Source: Alphaproteobacteria bacterium
Lineage (GTDB): Bacteria; Pseudomonadota; Alphaproteobacteria; UBA8366; Aestuariispiraceae
DNA: 64,000 nucleotides
Direction of reading: 5' to 3'
Assembly (NCBI GenBank): GCA_006844765.1
Contig: SPJV01000096.1
Location: forward strand, 29,828 to 93,827
Below are positions 17,520 through 26,374 of the stretch, one piece after another. The position numbers and the translations under genes are program-made. How positions within the stretch are numbered: position 1 is the first letter of the stretch; the number at the start of each line of letters is the position of its first letter. The notes under the pieces are model-generated. The model had not been told where the DNA came from. It saw only the letters and a program-made list of their open reading frames with translations, and ran no database searches.

Positions 17520-18626
17520 ATGGACGGGTTTTTCGGGTCAATCGGATACTTTAACGCTGTCATTATTTTTTGCGCGTTGGTGTTTATTCACGAGCTTGGC
17601 CATTACATGGTCGCGCGGTGGTGCGGTGTGCGAATTGAAGTCTTTTCCATCGGTTTCTGGAAGGAAATCTACGGTTGGACCGATAAGCATGGGACACGGT
17701 GGAAAATTGGACTGATTCCACTTGGTGGCTACGTGAAGATGTTCGGCGAACACTCGATTGAAACCGCACCGGATGGGACCCCGGATCGTGTGATGTCGTC
17801 TGAAGAACGCGCGGTTTCCTTTTCTCATAAGACGCTGGGTCAACGCGCCGCGATTGTCGCAGCCGGACCGGCAGCGAATTTCCTCTTTGCAGCCGTCGTT
17901 CTAGCCCTATTGTTCGGTGGAATTGGGCGTCCGCAGGATCGACCTTTTGCAGAGTATGGGATCGGGGAGGTGCGCGAAGGGTCTGCAGCGCATGCGGCCG
18001 GGCTTAAGGCCAGTGACCGTATCCTTTCCGTCGACGGTACCGCCCTCTCGAATTTTGAAGACCTTCGTCAGGCCGTCCTCGGTAGTGATGGGCGGGAACT
18101 TTTGTTGGCCATTGACCGGGCCGGCGCCCGTTTGGACATCGCAGTCGCGCCGGATCGAGCAGAAAACGCCGCCGGAGAACCCATCTATCTTTTGGGCGTT
18201 ACGCGACCACTGCCTGAGTATGTGCGTGAAGCGCCGCACACCGCCTTGATTTCTGGTGTCGTCGAGACCGGGCGCATGACGTGGATGACCCTGTCCGCTG
18301 TCGGTGAAATCATCTCTGGCTCCAGAAGCGTTGACGAAATGGGCGGGCCGGTGAAAATCGTCCAAATGTCCAAGGAGGTTGGACAAATAGGGTGGGTGTC
18401 GGTCATCACCTTTATGGCAATTCTCTCAATCAATCTCGGTCTTCTTAATCTCTTTCCTATCCCGATGCTGGATGGGGGGCATTTGCTGTTCTACGGGATC
18501 GAGGCTGTGCGCGGCAGACCGCTTGGTGAGAGGGCGCAGGAATACCTGATGCGCTTCGGACTGGCCTTGCTATTGATGCTTATGGTCTTTATTACGGTAA
18601 ATGACGTGCTGGGCGTTGTGACGTGA
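17520..18626 (+). CDS. rseP: RIP metalloprotease RseP (site-2 protease)
   Basis: A 368-residue intramembrane zinc protease. HELGH at residues 24-28 binds zinc within the first membrane helix and the late NLFPIPMLDGGH segment supplies the third ligand (LDG motif). One PDZ domain lies at roughly residues 130-205, where E. coli RseP has two. Family members cleave anti-sigma factors or signal-peptide remnants in the inner membrane. Its place directly before bamA is conserved and fits a role in envelope stress. No sigma or anti-sigma gene is seen nearby. AAAGGAA lies just before the ATG. Confidence 0.95.
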   Translation: MDGFFGSIGYFNAVIIFCALVFIHELGHYMVARWCGVRIEVFSIGFWKEIYGWTDKHGTRWKIGLIPLGGYVKMFGEHSIETAPDGTPDRVMSSEERAVSFSHKTLGQRAAIVAAGPAANFLFAAVVLALLFGGIGRPQDRPFAEYGIGEVREGSAAHAAGLKASDRILSVDGTALSNFEDLRQAVLGSDGRELLLAIDRAGARLDIAVAPDRAENAAGEPIYLLGVTRPLPEYVREAPHTALISGVVETGRMTWMTLSAVGEIISGSRSVDEMGGPVKIVQMSKEVGQIGWVSVITFMAILSINLGLLNLFPIPMLDGGHLLFYGIEAVRGRPLGERAQEYLMRFGLALLLMLMVFITVNDVLGVVT

Positions 18627-18980
18627 TGATGAAAGACGCTCCAGGCCTTGATGTTTGCTAGGCTTTTTACCTAAGTTTACATGAAGGGCTTGGTTTTTCC
18701 GAAGTAAATCGTTTAGAATCGATTTCGGTGGTCTGGAAACAAACAGTTTTGTCCAGTAGTGGTATTTGGGGCGTTGTTCCGACCGATTCGGAACTTTTTG
18801 CCTGCGGCTTCGACTTCCGGGCAGCTTTATGTAGGCTGCATTCGGCGGTCGATTTTTTGACTCAAACGCTGGTGTTCCGGTTTGTGTTAAGGGCTGCAGG
18901 GGGAAGCGAATCGGGAGAATCTTGTCGCAGCACTGGAAAAGGTGCGGGGTGTGTTGAACGTGACATTTGGCGGCTTGGCG
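18627..18980. other. 354-base gap between rseP and bamA
   Basis: No convincing gene lies here. An 88-codon frame at 18728-18994 has no recognisable features and overlaps the bamA start. A TTGACT hexamer at 18857-18862 could be a -35 element for a promoter just before bamA, but no good -10 element follows at normal spacing. The length suggests an internal promoter or leader for the bamA-lpx part of the string. Confidence 0.4.
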
Positions 18981-21347
18981 ATGAAATGGACTAGTGTGGC
19001 GCAAAAGCTTTGCGGTGGCGTTATCGTCGCCGGGGTTGGTGCTGCCTTGCTGTGGCCCCTTGATGCTGCTGAGGCACAAAGCGTGCCGACAATCATTGCT
19101 CCAACACCAAGTCAGGGTGGCAGTAGCGGCAGCGCGGCTCCTGCTGTGCCTGGCCAACCGGTCCTCGGTGATATTGAGATTCAGGGAATCCAGCGGATTG
19201 AGCCGGCTACCGTTAAATCCTACATGGGGTTGAATGCCGGTGACCGTTTGAGCGCGCGCCGCGTGAATGAGGCGCTTAAGACGCTATTTGGAACCGGCCT
19301 GTTTGCAGATGTCACCATGGAAATGCGCGGAGATACATTGGTCGTCCGCGTGGTTGAGAACCCGATCATCAACCGCATTGCCTTTGAAGGGAATAAGCGG
19401 ATCGACGATGAGGAGCTTGATGCTGAAGTGCAGCTTCGCCCTCGTGTCGTTTATACCCGTACGCGTGTTCAGTCTGATGTTCAGCGTTTGCTTGAAGTGT
19501 ATCGCCGGTCTGGTCGGTTTGCAGCTCAGGTGGAACCCAAGGTTATCCAGCTGGAACAAAACCGCGTTGACCTTGTTTTCGAGATTGATGAAGGCCCGAA
19601 AACCGGCGTTGAGAAAATCAGTTTTGTTGGAAACCGATTCTTCTCGGATAGTGCTTTACGGGGCGAACTCGCGACAAAGGAATCTCGTTGGTACCGCTTC
19701 TTAAGCGGTGGCGATACCTATGATCCAGATCGCTTGACGTTCGACCGGGAGCTGTTGCGCCGTTTCTACCTTTCAAGTGGATTTGCTGACTTTAATGTCG
19801 TGTCAGCAGTTGCAGAGCTTACTGACGATCGCGAAAATTTCTTCATCACCTTCACAGTCGAAGAAGGGGAGCGCTACACATTCTCCGGATTTGATATTGT
19901 GTCGAAAATCCCTGACATCGACCCTGAGCCGATGCGAGAGATTGTCGAAATTGAAGCCGGAGGGTGGTACGACGCGGATATTGTTGAAGATACGATTGTG
20001 TCTTTGACAAACGCTGTTGGTGATCAAGGCTATGCGTTCGTTGATATTAGGCCGATTGTTGATCGAGATCGTGACGCGCGCACAATTCACGTGACTTTCG
20101 AAATCCAAGAAGGGCCGCGTGTTTATGTTGAGCGAATTGATATTCGCGGGAACACGCGAACTCTGGACAAGGTCGTTCGGCGGGAATTCAAACTTGTCGA
20201 AGGGGATGCGTTTAATTCGTCCCTTATGCGGCGCTCACGAAGCCGAATTCGGGATTTGCAGTTCTTTTCTGACGTTCAAGTGTCTAATGTTCCTGGATCG
20301 GGGCCTGATAAGACAATCGTTCAGGTTGATGTAGAAGAACAATCAACCGGCGAGATGACTATCGGCGCCGGCTTCTCCACCGACGATGGCGCTTTGGCAG
20401 AGCTGGCAATTCGGGAGCGTAATTTGCTCGGGCGCGGACAAGATTTGAGCCTTTCAACACGGTTGGCGCAAAATGGTCAGAATGTCGATTTGTCGTTTAC
20501 TGAGCCGTATTTCTTGGAACGCGAACTTTCGGCGGGCTTTGACGTATTCCATGCAATTGACGATCAGCAAGATGAGTCTTCTTTTGACAGTAAGAGGACG
20601 GGTCTGGCACTTCGCACCGGCTATGAGTTGACCGACGAATGGCGGCAAAGTCTGTTTTACCGGATTGCTCGAGAAGAAATTACAAATGTTTCTAGCTCTG
20701 CGAGCCTTTTTATTCGTTCTCAAGAAGGCGAGGAAGTAATCTCGGCAGTTGGTCATACTCTTACATTTGATCGCCGAAATAGTCGAATTGATCCGACTGA
20801 TGGCTACTTTGTAACAATGCAGAACGAGGTTGCAGGGATTGGCGGGACCGTAAATTACCTCAAGACATCATTCAGTGGCGGCAACTACTACGCATTTAAT
20901 GAGGATGTCTTGTTGATCACTGAAGGTGAGGTCGGTCAACTGGTCGGGTTGGGTCAAGATACCCGTATTCTCGATCGCTATTTTCTTGGTGGCCGAAGTA
21001 TGCGCGGTTTCGCATCGGGTGGATTAGGACCTCGCGATACGTCGACCGAAGATGCCCTCGGAGGCGAGCATTTGGCCGTTGCATCGGTTGAAGTCCAGTT
21101 TCCGCTAGGACTGCCGGAGGAATTCGGCTTAAAGGGCGCTGTGTTTAGCGATATTGGTTACCTATCCAGTATTCCCGAAAGTTCTGCATCAATCCGCGAC
21201 ACCGGTTCAATACGCTCTTCGCTTGGGGTCGGGGTGCTTTGGGCATCGCCATTTGGACCGATACGCATGGATTTCGCGACTGCCGTTACCAAAGAAGACT
21301 TCGATAAGACTGAAACCTTCCAGTTTAATTTCGGTACACGTTTCTAA
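18981..21347 (+). CDS. bamA: Outer membrane protein assembly factor BamA
   Basis: A 788-residue Omp85 protein, the central subunit of the BAM complex that inserts beta-barrels into the outer membrane. A signal peptide (MKWTSVAQKL, then a hydrophobic stretch ending in AEAQS) precedes five POTRA domains (about residues 50-440) and a 16-strand barrel that ends in aromatic FNFGTRF. The barrel contains the VRGF-like loop motif as MRGFASGG. The ATG at 18981 is chosen because it places the signal peptide correctly; GTG at 18942 would add 13 residues. The ribosome binding site is weak. Base composition is visibly more AT-rich than upstream genes. Confidence 0.95.
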   Translation: MKWTSVAQKLCGGVIVAGVGAALLWPLDAAEAQSVPTIIAPTPSQGGSSGSAAPAVPGQPVLGDIEIQGIQRIEPATVKSYMGLNAGDRLSARRVNEALKTLFGTGLFADVTMEMRGDTLVVRVVENPIINRIAFEGNKRIDDEELDAEVQLRPRVVYTRTRVQSDVQRLLEVYRRSGRFAAQVEPKVIQLEQNRVDLVFEIDEGPKTGVEKISFVGNRFFSDSALRGELATKESRWYRFLSGGDTYDPDRLTFDRELLRRFYLSSGFADFNVVSAVAELTDDRENFFITFTVEEGERYTFSGFDIVSKIPDIDPEPMREIVEIEAGGWYDADIVEDTIVSLTNAVGDQGYAFVDIRPIVDRDRDARTIHVTFEIQEGPRVYVERIDIRGNTRTLDKVVRREFKLVEGDAFNSSLMRRSRSRIRDLQFFSDVQVSNVPGSGPDKTIVQVDVEEQSTGEMTIGAGFSTDDGALAELAIRERNLLGRGQDLSLSTRLAQNGQNVDLSFTEPYFLERELSAGFDVFHAIDDQQDESSFDSKRTGLALRTGYELTDEWRQSLFYRIAREEITNVSSSASLFIRSQEGEEVISAVGHTLTFDRRNSRIDPTDGYFVTMQNEVAGIGGTVNYLKTSFSGGNYYAFNEDVLLITEGEVGQLVGLGQDTRILDRYFLGGRSMRGFASGGLGPRDTSTEDALGGEHLAVASVEVQFPLGLPEEFGLKGAVFSDIGYLSSIPESSASIRDTGSIRSSLGVGVLWASPFGPIRMDFATAVTKEDFDKTETFQFNFGTRF

Positions 21348-21369
21348 GCAGCAATCTGTAGATGGGAGC

Positions 21370-22011
21370 ATGAAAATGATATGCGGAAATAGGCTCTCCG
21401 TCTTTACTGTCGGGCCAAAGAGTCTTGTCGAGATAACTTGCGCCTTCGCCATTTTAATCAGTGCCTTAGCTCTATCGAATGACGCAAGCGCCCAAACAAT
21501 TCCTGCTCCACTTATCGCGGTCATTGACGTGGAAGGCGTAGAGCGGAACTCAACGGCATGGAAGGGTGTTATTGCAGAACTCAAGACAAGACGTTCTGCA
21601 TATGAAGAGCAAATCCGGCAATTGCAGAAACCGCTGGAAGAAAAGTTCAAGGCCCTGGAAAGCGAGCGGGCGATTATTTCTGCTGAAGCATTTCAGCAGA
21701 AGCAAAAGGCTCTGCAAAATGAAACACGCCAATTGCAACAAACGGCTCAACAGCGCTTGCAGGACTTGGACAGGGCACGGGTGACTGCCCGGGTCGCAAT
21801 CCGAAATGCCATTAGGTCAGTGCTCATAGAAGTGATGAAAGAGAAGAGTTTAAATCTGATCCTCAATAGCCCCAAAGTACCGTCGTCTCCAGACGGCCTT
21901 GCCGTGACGGATGTCGTATTAGCCCACAGTGCGCTTGATATCTCGAAGTTTGTTGCAAAACGGTTGGACACTACGCTCAGCCGCGTTGATCTTCCCGCAA
22001 CCGCGCAGTAG
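21370..22011 (+). CDS. skp: OmpH/Skp family periplasmic chaperone
   Basis: A 213-residue protein with a signal peptide (hydrophobic stretch ending in NDASAQ) and a long central coiled coil rich in Gln, Glu, Lys and Arg (about residues 70-165), the tentacle architecture of Skp. Skp holds unfolded outer membrane proteins in the periplasm on their way to BamA, consistent with its place directly after bamA. I start at ATG 21370 after GATGGGAG; the same frame is open from 21154 inside bamA. It is longer than E. coli Skp, mainly through an extended signal region. Confidence 0.85.
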   Translation: MKMICGNRLSVFTVGPKSLVEITCAFAILISALALSNDASAQTIPAPLIAVIDVEGVERNSTAWKGVIAELKTRRSAYEEQIRQLQKPLEEKFKALESERAIISAEAFQQKQKALQNETRQLQQTAQQRLQDLDRARVTARVAIRNAIRSVLIEVMKEKSLNLILNSPKVPSSPDGLAVTDVVLAHSALDISKFVAKRLDTTLSRVDLPATAQ

Positions 22012-22019
22012 GGCGGAAA

Positions 22020-23051
22020 TTGCCAAACAAACTTTTTTTCCAATGTGGACAGCCGGTCACGTTAGGTGAACTTGCGAACCATATCAGTGCTGTTCTGCCG
22101 GATGGAGCGGACGCATCAAAACTAATTGCTGATGTATCTCCATTGGACCGAGCAACCGACCAAGACCTGAGTTTCTTTGAGAACCGTCGGTATCTATCAC
22201 AATTAGAGCAAACCAAGGCCGCGGCCGTCCTGCTTGATCCACGGTTTGCTGACCGTGTTCCGGAGGGGGTTACAGCCCTGCTTTCCGATCGGCCGTATCG
22301 CGCTTTCGCCTTATCGGCGCAGTTTTTTTACCAAAATGCGGAAAAATCCGGTGCAATCCATCCTACCGCCGTAATCGATGCGTCAGCCATTGTTGATGAG
22401 ACTGCGGTTGTTGAGGCCGGGGTTGTCGTGAAGGATGGTGCCCGGATCGGTGCTGGATGTGTCATTGAAGATAACGCCATTATCGATCGGAATGTTCGGA
22501 TTGGGGATGGAACTAAGGTCGGCGCAGGTGCCTATCTTGGTTTTTGTGAAGTAGGATCGAAATGCCTAATTCATCCGGGCGTGCGGATTGGTACTCGTGG
22601 ATTTGGATTTGCGATGGATGAGGCCGGCCACATTGATGTTCCTCAATTGGGCGGCGTTCAAGTTGGTGTCGGTGTGGAGATCGGGGCGAATTCAACAATT
22701 GATCGGGGAATGAGCGAAGACACTGTAATCGGCGATGGAACCAAGATTGATAATCTTGTCCAGATCGGGCACAACGTCAAAGTCGGGAAGGGCTGCGTTA
22801 TTGTTGCTTTGACCGGAATTGCTGGAAGTACTGTGCTTGAGGACTATGTCGTACTTGCGGCACAAGTTGGCATCGCGGGACATCTTAGAATTGGGCGCGG
22901 TGCACAGATTGCAGCAAAATGCGGAATAATTCGGGATGTGCCGCCGGGCGCGCGTATGGGGGGTGTACCTGCTGTTTCAATAAAGCAATGGCTTCGTCAG
23001 CATGCTGTGTTGGAAAAGCTCTCACGTCCTGGTGCTGGTAGAAAGAAGTGA
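22020..23051 (+). CDS. lpxD: UDP-3-O-acylglucosamine N-acyltransferase
   Basis: LpxD adds the second, N-linked hydroxyacyl chain in lipid A synthesis. The protein has 343 residues, with the N-terminal uridine-binding domain (start LFFQCGQPVTLGELANH) and a left-handed beta-helix of hexapeptide repeats containing the catalytic His in QIGHNVKVG. The best start is TTG at 22020, eight bases after the skp stop with GGGCGGA upstream; no in-frame ATG exists near the expected N-terminus. A rare start codon may keep expression low. Confidence 0.93.
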   Translation: MPNKLFFQCGQPVTLGELANHISAVLPDGADASKLIADVSPLDRATDQDLSFFENRRYLSQLEQTKAAAVLLDPRFADRVPEGVTALLSDRPYRAFALSAQFFYQNAEKSGAIHPTAVIDASAIVDETAVVEAGVVVKDGARIGAGCVIEDNAIIDRNVRIGDGTKVGAGAYLGFCEVGSKCLIHPGVRIGTRGFGFAMDEAGHIDVPQLGGVQVGVGVEIGANSTIDRGMSEDTVIGDGTKIDNLVQIGHNVKVGKGCVIVALTGIAGSTVLEDYVVLAAQVGIAGHLRIGRGAQIAAKCGIIRDVPPGARMGGVPAVSIKQWLRQHAVLEKLSRPGAGRKK

Positions 23052-23062
23052 CGGGGATTTCA

Positions 23063-23521
23063 ATGGACGACGCAGACTACAATAGTGAAATCGATATAAA
23101 CCGGGTTATGGAGCGAATTCCACATCGCTACCCGTTTATCATGATCGACAAGGTTGTAGACCTTGTTCCTTATGAAAGTGCTGTTGGGCTAAAATGCGTC
23201 TCAATGGGTGAGCCGCATTTCCAAGGGCATTTCCCCGATAAACCTATTATGCCTGGTGTTCTAATCGTTGAAAGCATGGCGCAGACTGCCGCTGTGATGG
23301 TTGTTTCAAGCCTTGGCCCGGAATCTGAAGGCAAGCTCGTCTACTTCATGAGTGTAGAAGATGCGAAATTTCGCCGGCCAGTCGTTCCTGGGGATGTCAT
23401 GTACATCCACGTTTCGAAGAAGCAGCAACGCGGGCCCGTGTGGAAGTTCCACGGTGAGGCCAAAGTGGATGGTAAACTCTGCGCCGAAGCTACCTTCGCC
23501 GCGATGATCCGAGACGGATAA
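23063..23521 (+). CDS. fabZ: 3-hydroxyacyl-ACP dehydratase FabZ
   Basis: A 152-residue hot-dog-fold dehydratase acting on beta-hydroxyacyl-ACP in fatty acid elongation; it competes with LpxA and LpxD for the same substrate, which explains its position between them. PHRYPFIMIDKV and GHFPDKPIMPGVL, with catalytic His56 and Glu70, are diagnostic. ATG 23063 has GGGGAT upstream; GTG 23048, which overlaps the lpxD stop, is an alternative that adds five residues. Confidence 0.95.
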   Translation: MDDADYNSEIDINRVMERIPHRYPFIMIDKVVDLVPYESAVGLKCVSMGEPHFQGHFPDKPIMPGVLIVESMAQTAAVMVVSSLGPESEGKLVYFMSVEDAKFRRPVVPGDVMYIHVSKKQQRGPVWKFHGEAKVDGKLCAEATFAAMIRDG

Positions 23522-23523
23522 TC

Positions 23524-24330
23524 ATGAACAATATTCACGCCACAGCAGTTGTTGAAGATGGCGCGGTAATTGGGGCTGATGTTTCAATTGGCCCATATTG
23601 TGTAGTTGGGGGGGCGGTCGTTCTTAAAGATCGGGTTCGATTGCACAGTCATGTCGTTGTCGGCGGCGATACTGTCATTGGAGATGACACGGAAATTTTT
23701 CCTTTCGCCAGCATCGGATTGGTCCCGCAGGATTTGAAGTTTCGGGGAGAGACTTCCAAATTGGAGGTCGGCAGAGGCAACAGAATTCGTGAATATGTAA
23801 CAATGAATCCCGGGACCGAGGGTGGCGGACTTCTTACAAAAGTCGGTGATAATGGGTTGTTCATGGTTGGGTCTCATGTCGCGCATGATTGCATCGTTGG
23901 CGACAATGTTATCATGGCAAATAATGCAACCTTGGCCGGACATGTAGAGTTGGGCGATCATGCAATCATCGGCGGGCTCTCCGCGATCCATCAGTTCGTT
24001 CGCATTGGCCGCCACGCAATGGTCGGCGGCATGTCTGGTGTCGAGAACGACGTTATTCCTTATGGATCTGTCATGGGAGACCGTGCAGATTTATGCGGTC
24101 TGAACATTGTTGGCCTGAAGCGTCGTGGTTTTGACAAGACCACGGTTCATTCACTTCGCAATGCCTACCGTATTCTGTTCGCAGATGAGGGAACGTTGAG
24201 CGAGCGCGTGGATGACGTGGCGGAAGACTTTGCGAATATCGAAGTTGTGATGGAGATTCTGAATTTCATTCGCGCTTCGTCGTCTAGAGGTCTAACCCAG
24301 CCACGCGGTTCGGCCGCGCATGGGGACTAA
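23524..24330 (+). CDS. lpxA: UDP-N-acetylglucosamine acyltransferase
   Basis: LpxA starts lipid A synthesis by moving a hydroxyacyl chain from ACP to UDP-GlcNAc. The 268-residue protein has the left-handed beta-helix of hexapeptide repeats (from INNIHATAVVEDGAVIG-type coils on), the catalytic His in NATLAGHVELGD, the GGLSAIHQFVRIGRHAMVGG region, and a C-terminal helical domain beginning near NIVGLKRRGFD. It starts two bases after the fabZ stop and overlaps the lpxI-lpxB fusion gene by 11 bases, so expression is probably coupled. Confidence 0.96.
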   Translation: MNNIHATAVVEDGAVIGADVSIGPYCVVGGAVVLKDRVRLHSHVVVGGDTVIGDDTEIFPFASIGLVPQDLKFRGETSKLEVGRGNRIREYVTMNPGTEGGGLLTKVGDNGLFMVGSHVAHDCIVGDNVIMANNATLAGHVELGDHAIIGGLSAIHQFVRIGRHAMVGGMSGVENDVIPYGSVMGDRADLCGLNIVGLKRRGFDKTTVHSLRNAYRILFADEGTLSERVDDVAEDFANIEVVMEILNFIRASSSRGLTQPRGSAAHGD

Positions 24331-26374
24331 GCCAAAAATTGGTATTGTCGCGGGTGCCGGTCATTTGCCACGGCGGCTGGTCGATCAGTGCCTTGTCGAC
24401 GGTCGCTCCTTTTTCGTGTTCGCGATAGAGGGGCACGCTAGCCAGACCGACTTTCAGGATGTGCCTCATGCATGGATTAAGCTTGGTCGGACCGGAGACT
24501 CGATAGCCCTGGCCCAGCGGGAGGGGGTCGAGGAAATCGTCATGGCGGGCGCTGTGCGTCGTCCTTCATTCACATCGTTACTGCCTGATGCGACCACCTT
24601 AAAAATTTTAGGCAAGGTCGGGGGTGTCGCATTTTCTGGCGATGATGGCTTGCTTCGTGCGGTTATTCGGTTCCTGGAGGATGCAGCCGGTCTGAAGGTC
24701 GTCGGTGTGGATCAGATTTTGGACGACCTTGTGCCTGAACTCGGTGTGTTAACCTCTTGCATCCCCGATCAGCATTCTTGGCGCGATATTGAACGCGGAC
24801 GAGGAATACTTGATTTATTTTCTGCTGCGGATGTGGGGCAATCCGTCGTAATTCAAGAGTCTCTCGTACTTGGTATTGAGGCCATTGAAGGGACGGATGG
24901 TTTGCTCTCTCGTTGTGGAGACCTACGCCGACGTGGGCCTGGCGGAGTCCTGGTCAAGATGCGGAAGAGGGGACAGGAGCGTCGGGTCGATTTACCGACG
25001 ATTGGCGTTACAACGGTAAAGAATGCTGCGGAAGCCGGGTTGCGCGGCATTGCAATTGAGGCCGGTGGTTCCTTGATCGTTGATCGGGAAGATACTGTCG
25101 CCGCTGCTGAGGATGCCGGTTTATTCATTGTTGCCGTTGGAGCAGATGTGGACGGCCCATTGTCGTCGGACACGGTTGCAGCTGGTATTACGCGTCATGG
25201 GGCAAAGCAACAAAGTCTCAAAGTCTATATAATCGCAGGGGAAGAGTCGGGCGATGCGCTTGGCGGTCGTCTAATGCAGGCGCTTCACAATGGCGTTTCA
25301 GGAGGTATTGAATTCCGTGGGGTTGGCGGGGCGTCAATGGCCGCCCAGGGGCTCAATAGTCTTTTTGATATGTCAGAGATTTCCCTTATGGGGCTTGTCG
25401 AGATTTTGCCGCATATTCCGAATCTCCGCCGCCGTATTCGTCAAACTGCTGAGGATATAGCGTCGGTAAAGCCTGATGTCTTGATTACGATTGATGCGCC
25501 GGGATTCTGTAAACGTGTCGTCGACGTTCTGCCTCCGGCGGTTGAATGCCCGAAAATTCACTATGTTGCGCCAACCGTTTGGGCTTGGCGTCCTGGGCGC
25601 GTTCATGGTTTTAAGCGGCGTTTCGATATGTTGCTGACATTGCTTCCCTTCGAACCCCGTTATTTCCATGAAGTTGGGATGGAGGCCGCGTTTGTCGGAC
25701 ATTCCGTCCTCGAGTCAGGCGCGGACGCTGGGGATGGTAAGCGATTTCGGGAAAAGCATGATATCCCGCCGGATGATCCTGTGATCTGTATCTTGCCGGG
25801 TAGCAGGCCGGGTGAGGTTTCGAAACTTCTGGATTGCTTCATAGAGACGGCCTTGCGGGTCCGACAGTCGCATCCAACCGCGCGGTTTGTTGTGCCGACA
25901 GTGCCGGCCCTAGCCGAGACGGTTCGCGATGGTTTCAGGCGTCACGGTCTTGAAGCCTATTTTGTTTCAGATGAGGCTGAAAAATTTGATGCAATGGCGG
26001 CGTCCAATGCGGCGATTGCAGCCTCAGGAACAGTGGCCCTGGAGCTTGCATTGGAGCGCGTGCCGACAGTCATTGCCTATCGCGTAAGCTGGCTCACTTA
26101 CGAAATTGTTCGCCGTTTGATTAAGGTTAAGTTCGTTCACTTGCTCAATTACCTGGCAGGTGAAGCAATTGTTCCTGAACGTTTGCAGGCTGACTGTACG
26201 CCTGATCGGTTAACCACAGATATAGAGTTGCTGCTCGGACCGGCTGGAGAGGAGCAGACAGCGGCGCTGGAGGTTCCTTTGAAACAGCTTTCCCCCGGCG
26301 CCGGGACCGCACCCAGCACGGCTGCGGCTGAGGCCGTCTTGTCCAAACTCGGTCTTACTTCGAAAGCGTGTTGA
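24320..26374 (+). CDS. lpxIB: LpxI-LpxB fusion: UDP-2,3-diacylglucosamine pyrophosphatase and lipid-A-disaccharide synthase
   Basis: One uninterrupted 684-codon frame holds two consecutive lipid A enzymes. Residues 1 to about 290 are LpxI (start KIGIVAGAGHLPRRLVDQC; conserved VDLPTIGVTTVKNA and GIAIEAGGSLIVDR regions), which releases UMP to give lipid X. Residues 301-684 are LpxB, a GT-B glycosyltransferase that joins lipid X to UDP-diacylglucosamine (KVYIIAGEESGDALG start, VAPTVWAWRPGR, CILPGSRPGEV). Only about ten residues link them and no internal stop or start signal is evident. Separate lpxI and lpxB genes in this order are normal in alphaproteobacteria. The 3' end overlaps the convergent ABC gene by 20 bases. 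Confidence 0.9.
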   Translation: MGTKPKIGIVAGAGHLPRRLVDQCLVDGRSFFVFAIEGHASQTDFQDVPHAWIKLGRTGDSIALAQREGVEEIVMAGAVRRPSFTSLLPDATTLKILGKVGGVAFSGDDGLLRAVIRFLEDAAGLKVVGVDQILDDLVPELGVLTSCIPDQHSWRDIERGRGILDLFSAADVGQSVVIQESLVLGIEAIEGTDGLLSRCGDLRRRGPGGVLVKMRKRGQERRVDLPTIGVTTVKNAAEAGLRGIAIEAGGSLIVDREDTVAAAEDAGLFIVAVGADVDGPLSSDTVAAGITRHGAKQQSLKVYIIAGEESGDALGGRLMQALHNGVSGGIEFRGVGGASMAAQGLNSLFDMSEISLMGLVEILPHIPNLRRRIRQTAEDIASVKPDVLITIDAPGFCKRVVDVLPPAVECPKIHYVAPTVWAWRPGRVHGFKRRFDMLLTLLPFEPRYFHEVGMEAAFVGHSVLESGADAGDGKRFREKHDIPPDDPVICILPGSRPGEVSKLLDCFIETALRVRQSHPTARFVVPTVPALAETVRDGFRRHGLEAYFVSDEAEKFDAMAASNAAIAASGTVALELALERVPTVIAYRVSWLTYEIVRRLIKVKFVHLLNYLAGEAIVPERLQADCTPDRLTTDIELLLGPAGEEQTAALEVPLKQLSPGAGTAPSTAAAEAVLSKLGLTSKAC

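Noticed and set aside
18728..18994. 88-codon frame before bamA
   Set aside because: No recognisable motif, poor start context, and overlap with the bamA start; more likely leader DNA.
21154..21369. N-terminal extension of Skp
   Set aside because: It is a shadow of the bamA 3' end; the signal peptide begins at 21370.
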